A DNA stretch of 45,850 bases from an uncultured Bacilli bacterium (GTDB taxonomy: Bacteria > Bacillota_I > Bacilli_A > RF39 > UBA660), in NCBI GenBank assembly GCA_947600335.1, contig CANQGB010000005.1, forward strand, positions 1 through 45,850, given 5' to 3'. Shown here piece after piece: positions 1 to 9,030 of the stretch (its first letter is position 1; the number at the start of each line of letters is the position of its first letter). The notes under the pieces were generated by a model. That model had not been told where the DNA came from. It did no database searches and saw only the letters and a list, made by a program, of their open reading frames with translations. The position numbers and the translations under genes were made by a program.

Positions 1-87
1 AACTTTATTTATTATTTAAATCATATATAAAATAAGGTTGATTTAACAAAAAAATTCATAAAATACCTAAACTCAAATAATTTAGAC

Positions 88-116
88 TTGATTTTCATAT
101 AATATATTGCTATAAT
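88..116 (+). promoter_or_regulatory. Sigma-A promoter of the S10-spc-alpha operon
   Basis: A TTGATT -35 (88-93) and a perfect TATAAT -10 (111-116) are separated by 17 bp. Transcription should begin near 122-124, about 128 nt before the rpsJ start codon. It is the only strong promoter seen upstream of the ribosomal operon and plausibly drives everything to the terminator after rplQ. Confidence 0.75.
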
Positions 117-122
117 GGAAAT

Positions 123-250
123 CGTATGACGGCGAAGATGTGCGAGGTTGCTGATACGCTAGGCGAAGTTGTTCAATTCGAATAGTTAATCAGGTAATTC
201 GTATCGGAGCTAGTCTATACTAGATATAGGCGAAAGGAGAACATTGAAGA
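123..250 (+). promoter_or_regulatory. Structured 5' leader of the ribosomal operon
   Basis: This is a GC-richer, hairpin-prone untranslated leader between the promoter and rpsJ. Visible pairs are CTAGT/ACTAG around a 4-nt loop (210-223) and CGAAT (179-183) with ATTCG (197-201). The motif AGGCGA occurs twice (161-166, 228-233). It ends in the rpsJ Shine-Dalgarno AAAGGAGA (233-240). A role in ribosomal-protein feedback is inferred; I cannot assign it to a named leader family. Confidence 0.5.
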
Positions 251-559
251 ATGTCAAAAAGTAAAGTACGTATTAACCTAAAAGCTTTTGATAATAAAGT
301 ATTAGATTTAGCGGCAGGTAAAATCGTCGAAACAGTTAAAAGACTAGGAGGCAAAGTAAGTGGACCTGTTCCTCTACCAACCGAAGTCGAAAAAGTCACA
401 ATCTTAAGAGCTGTACACAAATACAAAGACTCTCGTGAACAATTTGAAAGTCGTACACACAAAAGATTAATCGACATAGTAGAACCTAGCAAAGAAATTA
501 TTGATGCCTTAACTCGTTTAGACTTACCAAGCGGTGTAGACATCGACATCAAATTATAA
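251..559 (+). CDS. rpsJ: 30S ribosomal protein S10
   Basis: This 102-aa protein has normal S10 length and the expected [10 protein letters not shown] and THKRLIDI segments. S10 sits in the 30S head and, with NusB, also works in transcription antitermination (family knowledge). It is the first gene of the operon and is preceded by AAAGGAGA 10 nt before the ATG. The order rpsJ-rplC-rplD-rplW-rplB fixes the identity. Confidence 0.97.
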   Translation: MSKSKVRINLKAFDNKVLDLAAGKIVETVKRLGGKVSGPVPLPTEVEKVTILRAVHKYKDSREQFESRTHKRLIDIVEPSKEIIDALTRLDLPSGVDIDIKL

Positions 560-579
560 AAAAGGAAGGAAAGTAAAAA

Positions 580-1374
580 ATGAAAGGAATCTTAGGACGC
601 AAAGCCGGCATGACCCAAGTATTTACTAAAGATGGTGTTTTAATTCCTGTTACCGTAATCGAGGTAACTCCAAATGTTGTAATGCAAGTTAAAACCACTG
701 CAACTGATGGTTACAATGCTATTCAACTTGGCGTAGTTGACAAAAAAGAAAAAAATTCATCTAAACAAGAAATTGGCCATGCCAAAAAAGCCAACACTAC
801 ACCTAAGCGCTTCTTAAAAGAAATTAGAAATGTGGATGGTGAATATACTCTTGGACAAACTCTTACCGCAGATATTTTTGAAGCTGGTGAAATCGTTGAT
901 GTAACTGGTACTTCAAAAGGTAAAGGTTTCCAAGGTGTAATTAAAAGACATAATCAAAATCGTGGACCAATGGGACATGGTTCTCAATACCATCGTCGCC
1001 CAGGTTCAATGGGTACAATGTTACCAAAAAGAGTATTAAAGGGTAAAAACTTACCAGGACACATGGGTAATGAAACTATCACTATTCAAAATCTACAAAT
1101 CATCGAAGTAGATGCTAAAGAAAACTACATTTTGGTAAGTGGTAATGTTCCAGGTGCTAAAAATTCATTAGTTTTAATAAAAACAGCTATTAAAAACAGC
1201 GGCAAGAAAAATCAAATTGATATTTTAACTTACGAAGAAACAGTCGTTGATGAAGTAGTAGAAGAAAAAAATGAAGTAACTTCTGAATCTAGTGAAGTTG
1301 AAAACCAAGTTGAGGAAACAACTGAAACTACTAATGAAGAATCAGTTGCGGAAACTGCTTCAGAAGAAAATTAG
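580..1374 (+). CDS. rplC: 50S ribosomal protein L3 with acidic C-terminal tail
   Basis: L3 is an early-assembly 23S rRNA binder near the peptidyl transferase centre. The typical L3 core is clear ([13 protein letters not shown] at the N-terminus, then [11 protein letters not shown] and GSMG). At 264 aa it is about 50 residues longer than usual. The excess is a Glu/Thr/Ser/Val-rich, strongly acidic, probably disordered tail from about residue 215. There is no frameshift; the tail runs directly into the TAG. The function of the tail is unknown. Confidence 0.96.
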   Translation: MKGILGRKAGMTQVFTKDGVLIPVTVIEVTPNVVMQVKTTATDGYNAIQLGVVDKKEKNSSKQEIGHAKKANTTPKRFLKEIRNVDGEYTLGQTLTADIFEAGEIVDVTGTSKGKGFQGVIKRHNQNRGPMGHGSQYHRRPGSMGTMLPKRVLKGKNLPGHMGNETITIQNLQIIEVDAKENYILVSGNVPGAKNSLVLIKTAIKNSGKKNQIDILTYEETVVDEVVEEKNEVTSESSEVENQVEETTETTNEESVAETASEEN

Positions 1375-1398
1375 GAACACTTATTGGAGGAAATTAAT

Positions 1399-2022
1399 AT
1401 GGCAAAAGTTAATCTTATAAATATTAAAGGCGAAAAGCTAAAAGATATCACCATAAGTGATTCTATCTTTAAAATTGAAACTAATGATGATGCATTAAAG
1501 AAAATGATTAGATTACAACTAGATGCAACTAGACAAGGAACTGCTAAAACCAAAAATAAAGGTGAAGTTTCCGGAAGTGGTAGAAAGCCATGGAAACAAA
1601 AAGGAACTGGCCGTGCTAGAGCAGGTTCAATTCGTGCACCTCATTGGCGTGGTGGTGGTGTAGCTTTAGGAGTTACTCCAAGAGATTACACCTTTAAAAT
1701 TAATCGTAAAGAAAGAGTACTTGCTTTAAAAACAGCACTTACTCATAAAGCACAAGATAAAGAATTAATTGTTGTAGATAATCTTACAATGGCTACATTA
1801 AAAACTAAAGAAGTTAAAGATATGTTAAAAGCATTAGATTTAGTTGGTAAAGTATTATTTATAACTAAAGAAGATAACGAAAATCTTTATATGGCAACTA
1901 GAAATTTAGGCTATACATATGCGCTTTTAGCCGATGAAATCAATTGCTATGATTTAGTAAACGCTGACTATGTTGTAATGGATGAAGCTGCAATTAATTA
2001 CATTGAGGAGGTACTAAAATAA
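1399..2022 (+). CDS. rplD: 50S ribosomal protein L4
   Basis: L4 binds 23S rRNA and lines the exit tunnel. I chose the ATG at 1399 because TGGAGG lies at 1385-1390 and the protein then starts MAKVNLIN, giving the usual ~207 aa. An upstream in-frame start at 1384 would place the SD inside the gene. The glycine/arginine-rich loop GSGRKPWKQKGTGRARAGS is intact. Its TAA overlaps the rplW ATG (TAATG), which suggests translational coupling. Confidence 0.96.
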   Translation: MAKVNLINIKGEKLKDITISDSIFKIETNDDALKKMIRLQLDATRQGTAKTKNKGEVSGSGRKPWKQKGTGRARAGSIRAPHWRGGGVALGVTPRDYTFKINRKERVLALKTALTHKAQDKELIVVDNLTMATLKTKEVKDMLKALDLVGKVLFITKEDNENLYMATRNLGYTYALLADEINCYDLVNADYVVMDEAAINYIEEVLK

Positions 2023-2294
2023 TGATAAACCCCGATATTATAATTGCTCCAGTTGTTACTGAAAAAAGTGCAAGTAATAATCAAAATGGTATCTACACTT
2101 TTAAAGTAGCTAAAAATGCAACTAAAACTCAAATTAAAAGTTTAATTGAACGGCAATTTGGTGTTCATGTTGTTAAAATAAATACTCTTAATACGAAGCC
2201 AAAAGATAGAAGAGTTGGAAAATATACTGGAAAAACTAAAACCTATAAGAAAGCAATCGTCACTTTAAAAGATGGCGAAACAATAGAAATATAA
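2022..2294 (+). CDS. rplW: 50S ribosomal protein L23
   Basis: This 90-aa protein begins with the L23 signature IIAPVVTEKS and has the basic loop near KPKDRRVGKYTGKTKTYKKA. L23 sits at the tunnel exit and docks trigger factor and SRP. Its start overlaps the rplD stop by one base, and rplB follows after 13 nt with an AAGGAGG ribosome-binding site. Confidence 0.96.
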   Translation: MINPDIIIAPVVTEKSASNNQNGIYTFKVAKNATKTQIKSLIERQFGVHVVKINTLNTKPKDRRVGKYTGKTKTYKKAIVTLKDGETIEI

Positions 2295-2307
2295 GGAGGA
2301 GTAAACA

Positions 2308-3138
2308 ATGGCTATAATAAAATATAAACCAACGACTAATGGTCGTAGAGGAATGTCAACTCTTGCCAATGAAGAAATCACCGCAAGTACTCCTCATAAA
2401 GCTTTAACTGTTAAGAAAACAAAAACCGGCGGTCGTAATAACCAAGGTAAATTAACAGTTCGCCATATTGGTGGAGGAGCTAAACAAAAATATCGTGTAA
2501 TCGACTTTAAAAGGGATAAAATAGGTGTTCCTGGTCGAGTTGCTACAATTGAATATGACCCAAATCGTAGTGCTAATATTGCTTTAATTAACTACAAAGA
2601 TGGTGAAAAAAGATATATTATCGCTCCTAAAGGTTTAACTGTTGGTATGATTATTGAAGCTGGTAAAGAAGCTGATATCAAAGTTGGTAATGCTTTACCA
2701 CTTGAAAACATCCCAGTTGGTACTGTAATTCATTGTATTGAATTAAAACCAGGTAAAGGTGCGGAAATTTGTCGAAGCGCTGGAGCTTCAGCTCAAATCT
2801 TAGGCCGTGAAGGAAAATATGTTCTAGTTCGACTTCAATCTGGCGAATCAAGAAAAATCTTAGGTATCTGTATGGCTACAATTGGTAGTGTTGGAAACGA
2901 AGACTATGAACTTGTAAGCATCGGTAAAGCTGGTCGTACTAGACATTTAGGTATCAAGCCTACTAACCGTGGTTCTGTTATGAACCCTAATGACCATCCA
3001 CATGGTGGTGGTGAAGGTCGTGCTCCAGTTGGTCGTAAAACACCAGTTACTCCTTGGGGTAAACCAGCACTTGGTCAAAAAACTAGAAAAAATAAAAAAG
3101 CATCTAGCAAACTTATTGTTAGTAGAAGGAAAAAATAG
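2308..3138 (+). CDS. rplB: 50S ribosomal protein L2
   Basis: This 276-aa protein is full length. The near-invariant [17 protein letters not shown] block, with the histidine implicated in peptidyl transfer and subunit association, is present near residues 228-244. The basic C-terminus is typical. It lies between rplW and rpsS as in all S10 operons. Confidence 0.97.
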   Translation: MAIIKYKPTTNGRRGMSTLANEEITASTPHKALTVKKTKTGGRNNQGKLTVRHIGGGAKQKYRVIDFKRDKIGVPGRVATIEYDPNRSANIALINYKDGEKRYIIAPKGLTVGMIIEAGKEADIKVGNALPLENIPVGTVIHCIELKPGKGAEICRSAGASAQILGREGKYVLVRLQSGESRKILGICMATIGSVGNEDYELVSIGKAGRTRHLGIKPTNRGSVMNPNDHPHGGGEGRAPVGRKTPVTPWGKPALGQKTRKNKKASSKLIVSRRKK

Positions 3139-3150
3139 GAGGGTAAAATA

Positions 3151-3414
3151 ATGGCAAGAAGTTTAAAAAAAGGTCCATATGTTTTTGACAGATTATTAAC
3201 TAAAGTTGAAAACTTAAACAAAAGTAATAAAAAAGAAGTTATTAAAACTTACTCTCGTCGTTCAACAATATATCCAGAATTTGTTGGTCATACCTTTGCA
3301 GTTCACAACGGTCATGAATTCATTCCCGTATATGTAACTGAAGATATGGTTGGTCATAAATTAGGCGAATTTTCCCAAACTCGTAAGTTTGGTGGACATG
3401 CTGGACAAAAGTAG
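3151..3414 (+). CDS. rpsS: 30S ribosomal protein S19
   Basis: This 87-aa protein starts [11 protein letters not shown], the S19 signature, and contains [19 protein letters not shown] and [10 protein letters not shown]19 is in the 30S head, pairs with S13 and contacts tRNA. It is slightly shorter than the usual ~92 aa through a trimmed C-terminus. An AGGAGG lies just upstream. Confidence 0.97.
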   Translation: MARSLKKGPYVFDRLLTKVENLNKSNKKEVIKTYSRRSTIYPEFVGHTFAVHNGHEFIPVYVTEDMVGHKLGEFSQTRKFGGHAGQK

Positions 3415-3425
3415 GAGGTTAACAA

Positions 3426-3770
3426 ATGGAAAGCTATGCTATACATAAAAGTGCTTTAATTGCACCAAGAAAAGCGCGCATGACACTTGACCTTATTCGA
3501 GGAAAAGATGTTGCAACAGCTCAAGCTATTCTTGAAACAACTAATACTAAAGCCAGTCGTTTAATCATTAAAGTTCTTAACAGTGCGATTGCTAATGCTG
3601 TTAATAACAATGGTGCTAACGAAGCTGATTTAAAAGTTAGTGAATGTTATATTAATCCTGGACCTGTCTACAAAAGAATTAAATTTGCAAGTCGTGGAAA
3701 TGTTGATAGAAGAGATAAAAGAACAAGTCATATTACTGTAAAAGTAAGTGATGGTAAGGAGGCTAAATAG
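3426..3770 (+). CDS. rplV: 50S ribosomal protein L22
   Basis: This 114-aa protein has the expected PRKARMTLDLIRGK start and a complete C-terminal beta-hairpin region ending in the conserved RTSHITVKVSDG. The hairpin lines the exit tunnel and is the site of known macrolide-resistance changes in the family. Its TAG is directly followed by the rpsC ATG with no gap; the rpsC SD AAGGAGG lies inside rplV. Confidence 0.96.
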   Translation: MESYAIHKSALIAPRKARMTLDLIRGKDVATAQAILETTNTKASRLIIKVLNSAIANAVNNNGANEADLKVSECYINPGPVYKRIKFASRGNVDRRDKRTSHITVKVSDGKEAK

Positions 3771-4451
3771 ATGGGACAAAAAGTTAATCCAATCGGTTAC
3801 CGTTTAGGAGTTAATAAAGATTGGTCATCAAAATGGTATGCGAAAAAAAGCGATTTTGGTACTACTTTAAATAAAGATATCAAAATTCGTGAATATATTA
3901 AAAAGAATTTAAAAAATGCTGCCGTTGCCTCAGTAATTATCGAAAGAAAAAAAGATAAATGTGAAGTAACAATCAATACAGCTAAGCCAGGAGTAATCAT
4001 TGGCCGTGGTGGTGAAGATATTGAAAAACTAAGAAAATCATTATCTAAAGCCGTTGGTGAAGAAGTATATATCTCAATCGTTGAAGTAAAAAATCCTGAT
4101 TTAGTTGCTAAATTAGTAGCAGATAATATCGCTGAACAAATTGAAAATCGGGCTCCATTTAGAAGTGCCCAAAAAAGAGCATTAAGAAATACTATGAAAG
4201 CCGGAGCAAAAGGAATTAAAACCTCTGTATCTGGTCGTTTAGCTGGTGCTGAAATGGCAAGAACTGAAGGCTATACTGAAGGAACTGTTCCACTTCATAC
4301 ATTGCGTGCTGATATCGATTATGCTCATAGTGAAGCCAATACTACTTATGGTAAAATTGGTGTAAAAGTTTGGATTTACAAAGGCGAAATTCTTCCTACT
4401 AAAAAAGTAAAAAAGGAGAGTGTTCAAAATGTTGATGCCAAAGAAAACTAA
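3771..4451 (+). CDS. rpsC: 30S ribosomal protein S3
   Basis: This 226-aa protein starts [14 protein letters not shown]. The KH-domain GxxG loop appears in [14 protein letters not shown], and the C-terminal [13 protein letters not shown] block is present. S3 lies at the mRNA entry channel. The last 23 nt overlap the rplP start region. Confidence 0.97.
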   Translation: MGQKVNPIGYRLGVNKDWSSKWYAKKSDFGTTLNKDIKIREYIKKNLKNAAVASVIIERKKDKCEVTINTAKPGVIIGRGGEDIEKLRKSLSKAVGEEVYISIVEVKNPDLVAKLVADNIAEQIENRAPFRSAQKRALRNTMKAGAKGIKTSVSGRLAGAEMARTEGYTEGTVPLHTLRADIDYAHSEANTTYGKIGVKVWIYKGEILPTKKVKKESVQNVDAKEN

Positions 4452-4854
4452 ATACAGAAAACCACATAGATTAACCTATGATGGACATGCCAAAGGTAAT
4501 ACGACATTACATTTTGGAGATTATGGCTTAATGGCTAAAGAAGGAGCTTGGATAACTGCTCGTCAAATTGAAGCTGCTCGTATTGCTATGACTCGTTATA
4601 TGAAACGTGGTGGAAATGTATTTATTAATATTTTCCCACACTTAGCTATAACGAAAAAACCATTAGAAACTCGTCAAGGTAAAGGTAAAGGTAACGTTGA
4701 AGAATATGTTGCTGTTGTTAAAGAAGGAAAAATCATGTTTGAAATTTCTGGGGTATCTGAAGAAGTTGCCCGTGAAGCTTTAAGACTTGCTTCTCACAAA
4801 TTACCTATTAAAACAAAATTTGTTAAAAAGGAGGAGTTATCTCGTGAAAGTTAG
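4429..4854 (+). CDS. rplP: 50S ribosomal protein L16
   Basis: L16 contacts A-site tRNA and organises 23S rRNA late in assembly. I chose the ATG at 4429 because the product then begins [14 protein letters not shown], the family's conserved N-terminus, with AAGGAG about 10 nt upstream. It overlaps the rpsC tail by 23 nt and the rpmC start by 11 nt. The 141-aa length and the [13 protein letters not shown] segment are typical. Confidence 0.96.
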   Translation: MLMPKKTKYRKPHRLTYDGHAKGNTTLHFGDYGLMAKEGAWITARQIEAARIAMTRYMKRGGNVFINIFPHLAITKKPLETRQGKGKGNVEEYVAVVKEGKIMFEISGVSEEVAREALRLASHKLPIKTKFVKKEELSRES

Positions 4855-5050
4855 TGAAATTAGAAAATTATCTAACGAAGAAATAATTACAAAAGTTAGT
4901 GAATCTAAAAAAGAATTATTAAACTTACGCATTAAAAATGCAACAGGTGCACTTGATAAACCTTCTAAATTAAAAGAATTAAAAAAAGATGTTGCAAGAA
5001 TGCTAACAGTATTAAAAGAAAGAGAAAATAGCACAGGAGGTAATGAATAG
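4844..5050 (+). CDS. rpmC: 50S ribosomal protein L29
   Basis: This small helical protein (68 aa) at the tunnel exit starts at GTG 4844 behind AAGGAGGAG. That start gives [14 protein letters not shown], a standard L29 beginning; a longer reading from 4787 would lie inside rplP. Its TAG shares one base with the GTG of rpsQ. Confidence 0.95.
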   Translation: MKVSEIRKLSNEEIITKVSESKKELLNLRIKNATGALDKPSKLKELKKDVARMLTVLKERENSTGGNE

Positions 5051-5310
5051 TGGAAACAAATAAAAGTCAAGTTTTAGTTGGCAAAGTTGTTAGTTGTAAA
5101 AATGATAAAACTATTACTGTGCTAGTTGAAACTTATAAAAGACATCCATTATATGGAAAAAGAGTTAAATACTCAAAAAAATATGCTGCCCATGATGAAA
5201 AGAACATTGCTAAGTTAGGAGATACAGTTAAAATTAGAAGTACAAGACCATTATCTAAAACTAAAAGATTTGAGCTTGTTGAAGTTCTAATTGAGGCTGT
5301 AAGTCTATAG
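5050..5310 (+). CDS. rpsQ: 30S ribosomal protein S17
   Basis: This 86-aa OB-fold 16S rRNA binder starts with GTG at 5050, overlapping the rpmC stop by one base; GGAGG lies in the end of rpmC. The conserved [19 protein letters not shown] and HPLYGKRV segments are clear. Confidence 0.96.
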   Translation: METNKSQVLVGKVVSCKNDKTITVLVETYKRHPLYGKRVKYSKKYAAHDEKNIAKLGDTVKIRSTRPLSKTKRFELVEVLIEAVSL

Positions 5311-5321
5311 GAGGGAACACT

Positions 5322-5690
5322 ATGGTACAACAAGAAACAAGATTAAAAGTTGCCGACAATACTGGAGCAAGAGAATTATTAGTAATTCGCGTTCTAGGTG
5401 GCTCAAAAGTTAAATATGGAAACATTGGTGATATAGTTGTTGGAACAGTAAAAAAAGCTATTCCTAATTCTAATCTAAAAAAAGGTAAAGTAGTTAAAGC
5501 TGTAATCGTTAGAACAGTAGAAGGCGTTAAAAGAAAAGATGGTTCTTACATCAAATTTGATGATAATGCTTGTGTCATAATCAGAGATGATAAATCTCCA
5601 TTAGGAACAAGAGTTTTAGGACCAGTTGCAAGAGAACTAAGAGAAAAAGACTTCGCAAAAATCGTGTCTTTAGCTCCAGAAGTTTTATAG
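5322..5690 (+). CDS. rplN: 50S ribosomal protein L14
   Basis: This protein has the invariant 122 aa and starts [20 protein letters not shown]14 forms an intersubunit bridge and is the docking site of the silencing factor RsfS. The conserved [22 protein letters not shown] end is present. SD AGGAGGG is 11 nt upstream. Confidence 0.97.
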   Translation: MVQQETRLKVADNTGARELLVIRVLGGSKVKYGNIGDIVVGTVKKAIPNSNLKKGKVVKAVIVRTVEGVKRKDGSYIKFDDNACVIIRDDKSPLGTRVLGPVARELREKDFAKIVSLAPEVL

Positions 5691-5700
5691 GAGGCTATTT

Positions 5701-5979
5701 ATGAAAATAAAAGTTGGCGACCAAGTAAAAGTTATTGCAGGTGCTTCAAAAGGTAAAACTGGAAAAGTCCTTCAAACTTTGAAAAAAGAAAATAAAGTTG
5801 TTGTTGAAAACGTAAATATTCGTAAAAGACATCAAAAACCAAGTCAAACTGGTACAACCGGTGGAATCATCGAATTTAATGCCCCAATTCATGTATCTAA
5901 TGTTCAAAAAATAGAAAGCGAAAAAGCTTCAAAAACTACTGCCAAAAAAGCTTCTAAAAAAGAAGAAAAGAAAGATTAA
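5701..5979 (+). CDS. rplX: 50S ribosomal protein L24
   Basis: The KOW motif sits at the N-terminus (KVGDQVKVIAGASKGKTGKVL), followed by the NIRKRHQKPSQ block. L24 initiates 50S assembly. At 92 aa it is a little short, and the last ~18 residues are a lysine-rich tail in place of the usual zinc-like or basic end. Confidence 0.95.
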   Translation: MKIKVGDQVKVIAGASKGKTGKVLQTLKKENKVVVENVNIRKRHQKPSQTGTTGGIIEFNAPIHVSNVQKIESEKASKTTAKKASKKEEKKD

Positions 5980-5992
5980 GTAGGTGAAATAT

Positions 5993-6532
5993 ATGAGTAC
6001 TTTTAAAGAATTATATAATAAAGAAATCGTTAATTCCCTAATGAAAGAATACAACTATACAACCGTAATGCAAGTTCCTAAATTAGAAAAAATTGTTATA
6101 AACATGGGTATCGGTGAAGGTTCTCATGATGATAAGTATATCGAAGCAGCAGCTAAAGATTTAATGGCTATAACTGGTCAAAAACCGGTTGTAACTAAAG
6201 CTCGGAAATCTATCGCCGGATTTAAACTAAGAGAAGGTCAAACCATTGGTGTTAAAGTTACTCTTCGGGGTGAAAATATGTATGACTTTATGGAAAAACT
6301 TATTAAAGTCGCTTTACCTCGCGTTAGAGATTTTAGAGGTATTTCTAAAAATGCTTTCGATGGTCATGGTAATTATACTCTTGGTATTAAAGAACAATTA
6401 ATATTTCCTGAAATCGAATATGATAATGTTTTAAAGGTTAGAGGAATGGATATTGTATTCGTAACAACAGCCAAAACAAATGAAGAGGCGTTAAGCTTAC
6501 TTAAAGCATTTAAAATGCCTTTTAGGAATTAA
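5993..6532 (+). CDS. rplE: 50S ribosomal protein L5
   Basis: L5 binds 5S rRNA in the central protuberance. I chose the ATG at 5993 ([12 protein letters not shown], 179 aa), with TAGGTG upstream; a GTG at 5984 would overlap that SD. The motifs [34 protein letters not shown] and [16 protein letters not shown] are all present. Confidence 0.96.
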   Translation: MSTFKELYNKEIVNSLMKEYNYTTVMQVPKLEKIVINMGIGEGSHDDKYIEAAAKDLMAITGQKPVVTKARKSIAGFKLREGQTIGVKVTLRGENMYDFMEKLIKVALPRVRDFRGISKNAFDGHGNYTLGIKEQLIFPEIEYDNVLKVRGMDIVFVTTAKTNEEALSLLKAFKMPFRN

Positions 6533-6543
6533 GGAGTGAACTT

Positions 6544-6729
6544 ATGGCAAAAACAAGTTTAAAAGTTAAACAATCAAGAACTCCAAAATTTAAAGTTCGT
6601 GCTTACACTCGTTGTGAAAGATGCGGACGTCCTCATGGAGTCCTACGTAAATATAAATTATGTCGTATTTGTTTTAGAGAATTAGCTAATAAAGGTGAAA
6701 TTCCTGGCGTTAAGAAATCAAGTTGGTAG
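6544..6729 (+). CDS. rpsZ: 30S ribosomal protein S14, zinc-binding type
   Basis: This short 61-aa S14 carries two CxxC pairs (CERCG and CRIC), the zinc-containing C+ form typical of many Bacillota and Mollicutes. Start ATG 6544 follows AAGGAGTGA. It lies between rplE and rpsH as usual. Confidence 0.96.
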   Translation: MAKTSLKVKQSRTPKFKVRAYTRCERCGRPHGVLRKYKLCRICFRELANKGEIPGVKKSSW

Positions 6730-6745
6730 AAAGGAGGAATTTTAG

Positions 6746-7141
6746 ATGGTACAAGATAAAATAGCAGATATGCTTACAAGAATTCGTAATGCAAATCAAT
6801 TAAAATATGATACAGTTACTGTAATTGGAACTAAAATGACTTTAAGAATTGCTGAAATTCTTAAAAATGAAGGTTATATTGCTGATTATGTCTATGAAAA
6901 AGATATTAAAGGTGATAAATTAACATTAACTTTAAAATATGGAGATAAAAAAGAAAGAGTTATTACAGGTTTAAAAAGAATTAGTAAATCTGGACTACGA
7001 GTATATGCTAAAGCCGATGAAATTCCTCATGTATTAAATGGACTTGGTATAGCAATTATCTCAACATCAAAAGGTTTAATGACTGATAAAGAAGCAAGAA
7101 ATGCTGGATTAGGAGGCGAAGTACTTGCCTATATTTGGTAA
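6746..7141 (+). CDS. rpsH: 30S ribosomal protein S8
   Basis: This 131-aa protein starts [17 protein letters not shown] and ends with the invariant [21 protein letters not shown] block. S8 binds helix 21 of 16S rRNA and in other bacteria represses the spc operon. AAAGGAGG lies 10 nt before the ATG. Confidence 0.97.
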   Translation: MVQDKIADMLTRIRNANQLKYDTVTVIGTKMTLRIAEILKNEGYIADYVYEKDIKGDKLTLTLKYGDKKERVITGLKRISKSGLRVYAKADEIPHVLNGLGIAIISTSKGLMTDKEARNAGLGGEVLAYIW

Positions 7142-7152
7142 GGAAAAATCCT

Positions 7153-7689
7153 ATGAGTAGAATTGGTAATCGAAATTTAGTTATTCCAACAGGTGTTACT
7201 GTAACTGTTGATAACGATAAAATAATTGTTAAAGGTCCTAAAGGGGAATTAACTGAAAAAATGTCTGACCTTGTTGAGGTTGTTGTAACTGATACTTCTG
7301 TTGCAACTAAAGTAAAAAATAATACTCGCGAAGCTAATTGTATGCAAGGAACAATAAATTCTCTAATAAATAACATGATTATTGGAGTATCTAAAGGCTA
7401 TCAAAAAGGCCTAGAAGCTGTTGGTGTTGGATATAAATTTAATGTTCAAGGAAATAAAATTGTGATTTCTGCGGGATATTCTCATCCAGTAGAAATAATT
7501 GTTCCAGAAGGAATCAAAGCCGAATTAGTAAGTAATACCGAAATTAATTTAAATGGTATTGATAAACAAAAAGTCACTGAATTTGCGGCTAATATTCGTA
7601 AAGTAAGAGAACCAGAACCATATAAAGGTAAAGGTATCCGTTATAAAAATGAATATGTACGTCGTAAAGAAGGTAAGAAAGCAGCTTAA
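7153..7689 (+). CDS. rplF: 50S ribosomal protein L6
   Basis: I chose the ATG at 7153, giving MSRIGNRNLVIP and the standard 178 aa, with TAAGGA 8-10 nt upstream at the rpsH stop. An in-frame start at 7135 would lie inside rpsH and lacks an SD. The C-terminal PEPYKGKGIRY signature is intact. L6 sits at the base of the L7/L12 stalk. Confidence 0.96.
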   Translation: MSRIGNRNLVIPTGVTVTVDNDKIIVKGPKGELTEKMSDLVEVVVTDTSVATKVKNNTREANCMQGTINSLINNMIIGVSKGYQKGLEAVGVGYKFNVQGNKIVISAGYSHPVEIIVPEGIKAELVSNTEINLNGIDKQKVTEFAANIRKVREPEPYKGKGIRYKNEYVRRKEGKKAA

Positions 7690-7705
7690 TGGAGGGATAT
7701 AGATT

Positions 7706-8062
7706 ATGATAAAAAAAGAATCAAGTAATAGTATGCGTAAAAGAAGACATACTCGTATAAGAGCAACATTAAGCGGAACTAGCGAATGCCCAAGACTAAA
7801 TGTTTTTAGGTCAAACAATGGCATATTTGCTCAAGTTATTGATGATACAACCGGAAATACTTTAGTTGCTTCTTCATCTGTTGCTTTAAAATTAAAAAAT
7901 GGTGGCAACATTGAAGCTGCTACAGCTGTCGGAAAAGATATTGCTGAAAAATGTAACAAACAAAAAATTAAAAAAGTCGTATTTGATAGAGGTGGAAACC
8001 TATATCATGGTCGGGTAAAAGCTTTAGCTGAAGCTGCTCGCGAAAACGGACTAGAATTCTAA
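7706..8062 (+). CDS. rplR: 50S ribosomal protein L18
   Basis: This 118-aa 5S rRNA-binding protein has the basic N-terminus [15 protein letters not shown] and the closing [28 protein letters not shown]. Together with L5 it loads 5S rRNA. Preceded by GGAGGG. Confidence 0.97.
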   Translation: MIKKESSNSMRKRRHTRIRATLSGTSECPRLNVFRSNNGIFAQVIDDTTGNTLVASSSVALKLKNGGNIEAATAVGKDIAEKCNKQKIKKVVFDRGGNLYHGRVKALAEAARENGLEF

Positions 8063-8072
8063 GGAGGACATC

Positions 8073-8585
8073 ATGCAAAAAGGTAAAAAAGAAGAAAAAG
8101 ATACAAGAAAAAAACTTTTAGAAGAAAAAGTTATTGATATCAGCCGGGTAACTAAAGTTACTAAAGGTGGTAGACACTTCAGATTTTCCGCAACTGTTGT
8201 CGTTGGAAATCGTAAAGGGCTAGTAGGAATTGGAACTGGTAAAGCTAATGAAGTTCCTGCAGCTATAACTAAAGCTAGTATGATGGCTAATAAAAATGTT
8301 ACAAAAGTGGCAATAATTGATAATAGAACAATACCTCACGAAGCTACTGGCAAAGTTGGTAGAGCTCAAGTTTTAATTAAACCAGCCACCAAAGGTACCG
8401 GAGTTATTGCTGGTGGTGCTGCTCGGGCTGTCTTAGAACTTGCTGGAGTTAAAGATGTTATATCTAAATCTCAAGGAGCTAATACCAAAATAAATGTTGC
8501 TAAAGCAACTCTAGAAGCTTTAATGAGTGAAAGAACTCCTGCAAAAATAGCTGCTCTTCGTGGTAAGAAAGTTGAGGAGTTATAA
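8073..8585 (+). CDS. rpsE: 30S ribosomal protein S5
   Basis: This 170-aa protein has an N-terminal dsRNA-binding-type fold ([21 protein letters not shown]) and a C-terminal half with [23 protein letters not shown]-like residues. S5 helps translational fidelity and mRNA unwinding. The next gene is rplO, one base after the stop; rpmD is not between them. Confidence 0.97.
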   Translation: MQKGKKEEKDTRKKLLEEKVIDISRVTKVTKGGRHFRFSATVVVGNRKGLVGIGTGKANEVPAAITKASMMANKNVTKVAIIDNRTIPHEATGKVGRAQVLIKPATKGTGVIAGGAARAVLELAGVKDVISKSQGANTKINVAKATLEALMSERTPAKIAALRGKKVEEL

Positions 8586-8586
8586 T

Positions 8587-9030
8587 ATGAAATTAGAAAA
8601 TTTACCAAAAACAAAAGAATATAAAACTAAAAAAATTGTTGGTCGTGGAAAAGGTTCAGGAATGGGTAAAACCTCTACTCATGGTCAAAAAGGCCAAAAA
8701 TCAAGAAGTGGTGTATCTATTTCGGCTTGGTTCCAAGGTGGTCAATCTCCTTTATATAGAAGATTACCAAAAAGAGGTTTCAATAACAAAAGATTTGAAA
8801 CTAAATATGCAACAATCAATTTAGCTGACTTAAATAAATTTTTTGAAAATGGTGATGAAGTAACACCAGAAATCTTAAAAGAAAGAGGAATAATAAAAAA
8901 ACAATTAAGTGGCATCAAAGTTTTAGCAAGTGGTAAGTTAGAAAAAAAATTAACTGTTAAAGCTAATCGTTTCTCTAATAAAGCTATCTTAGCTATTGAA
9001 GCTGCTGGTGGCAAAACTGAGGTGATTTAG
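8587..9030 (+). CDS. rplO: 50S ribosomal protein L15
   Basis: I chose the ATG at 8587, giving [16 protein letters not shown] and 147 aa; GAGGAG lies at the end of rpsE. The glycine-rich [22 protein letters not shown] segment is the L15 signature. L15 is a late assembly protein. It directly abuts secY: TAG at 9028-9030, then ATG at 9031. Confidence 0.96.
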   Translation: MKLENLPKTKEYKTKKIVGRGKGSGMGKTSTHGQKGQKSRSGVSISAWFQGGQSPLYRRLPKRGFNNKRFETKYATINLADLNKFFENGDEVTPEILKERGIIKKQLSGIKVLASGKLEKKLTVKANRFSNKAILAIEAAGGKTEVI

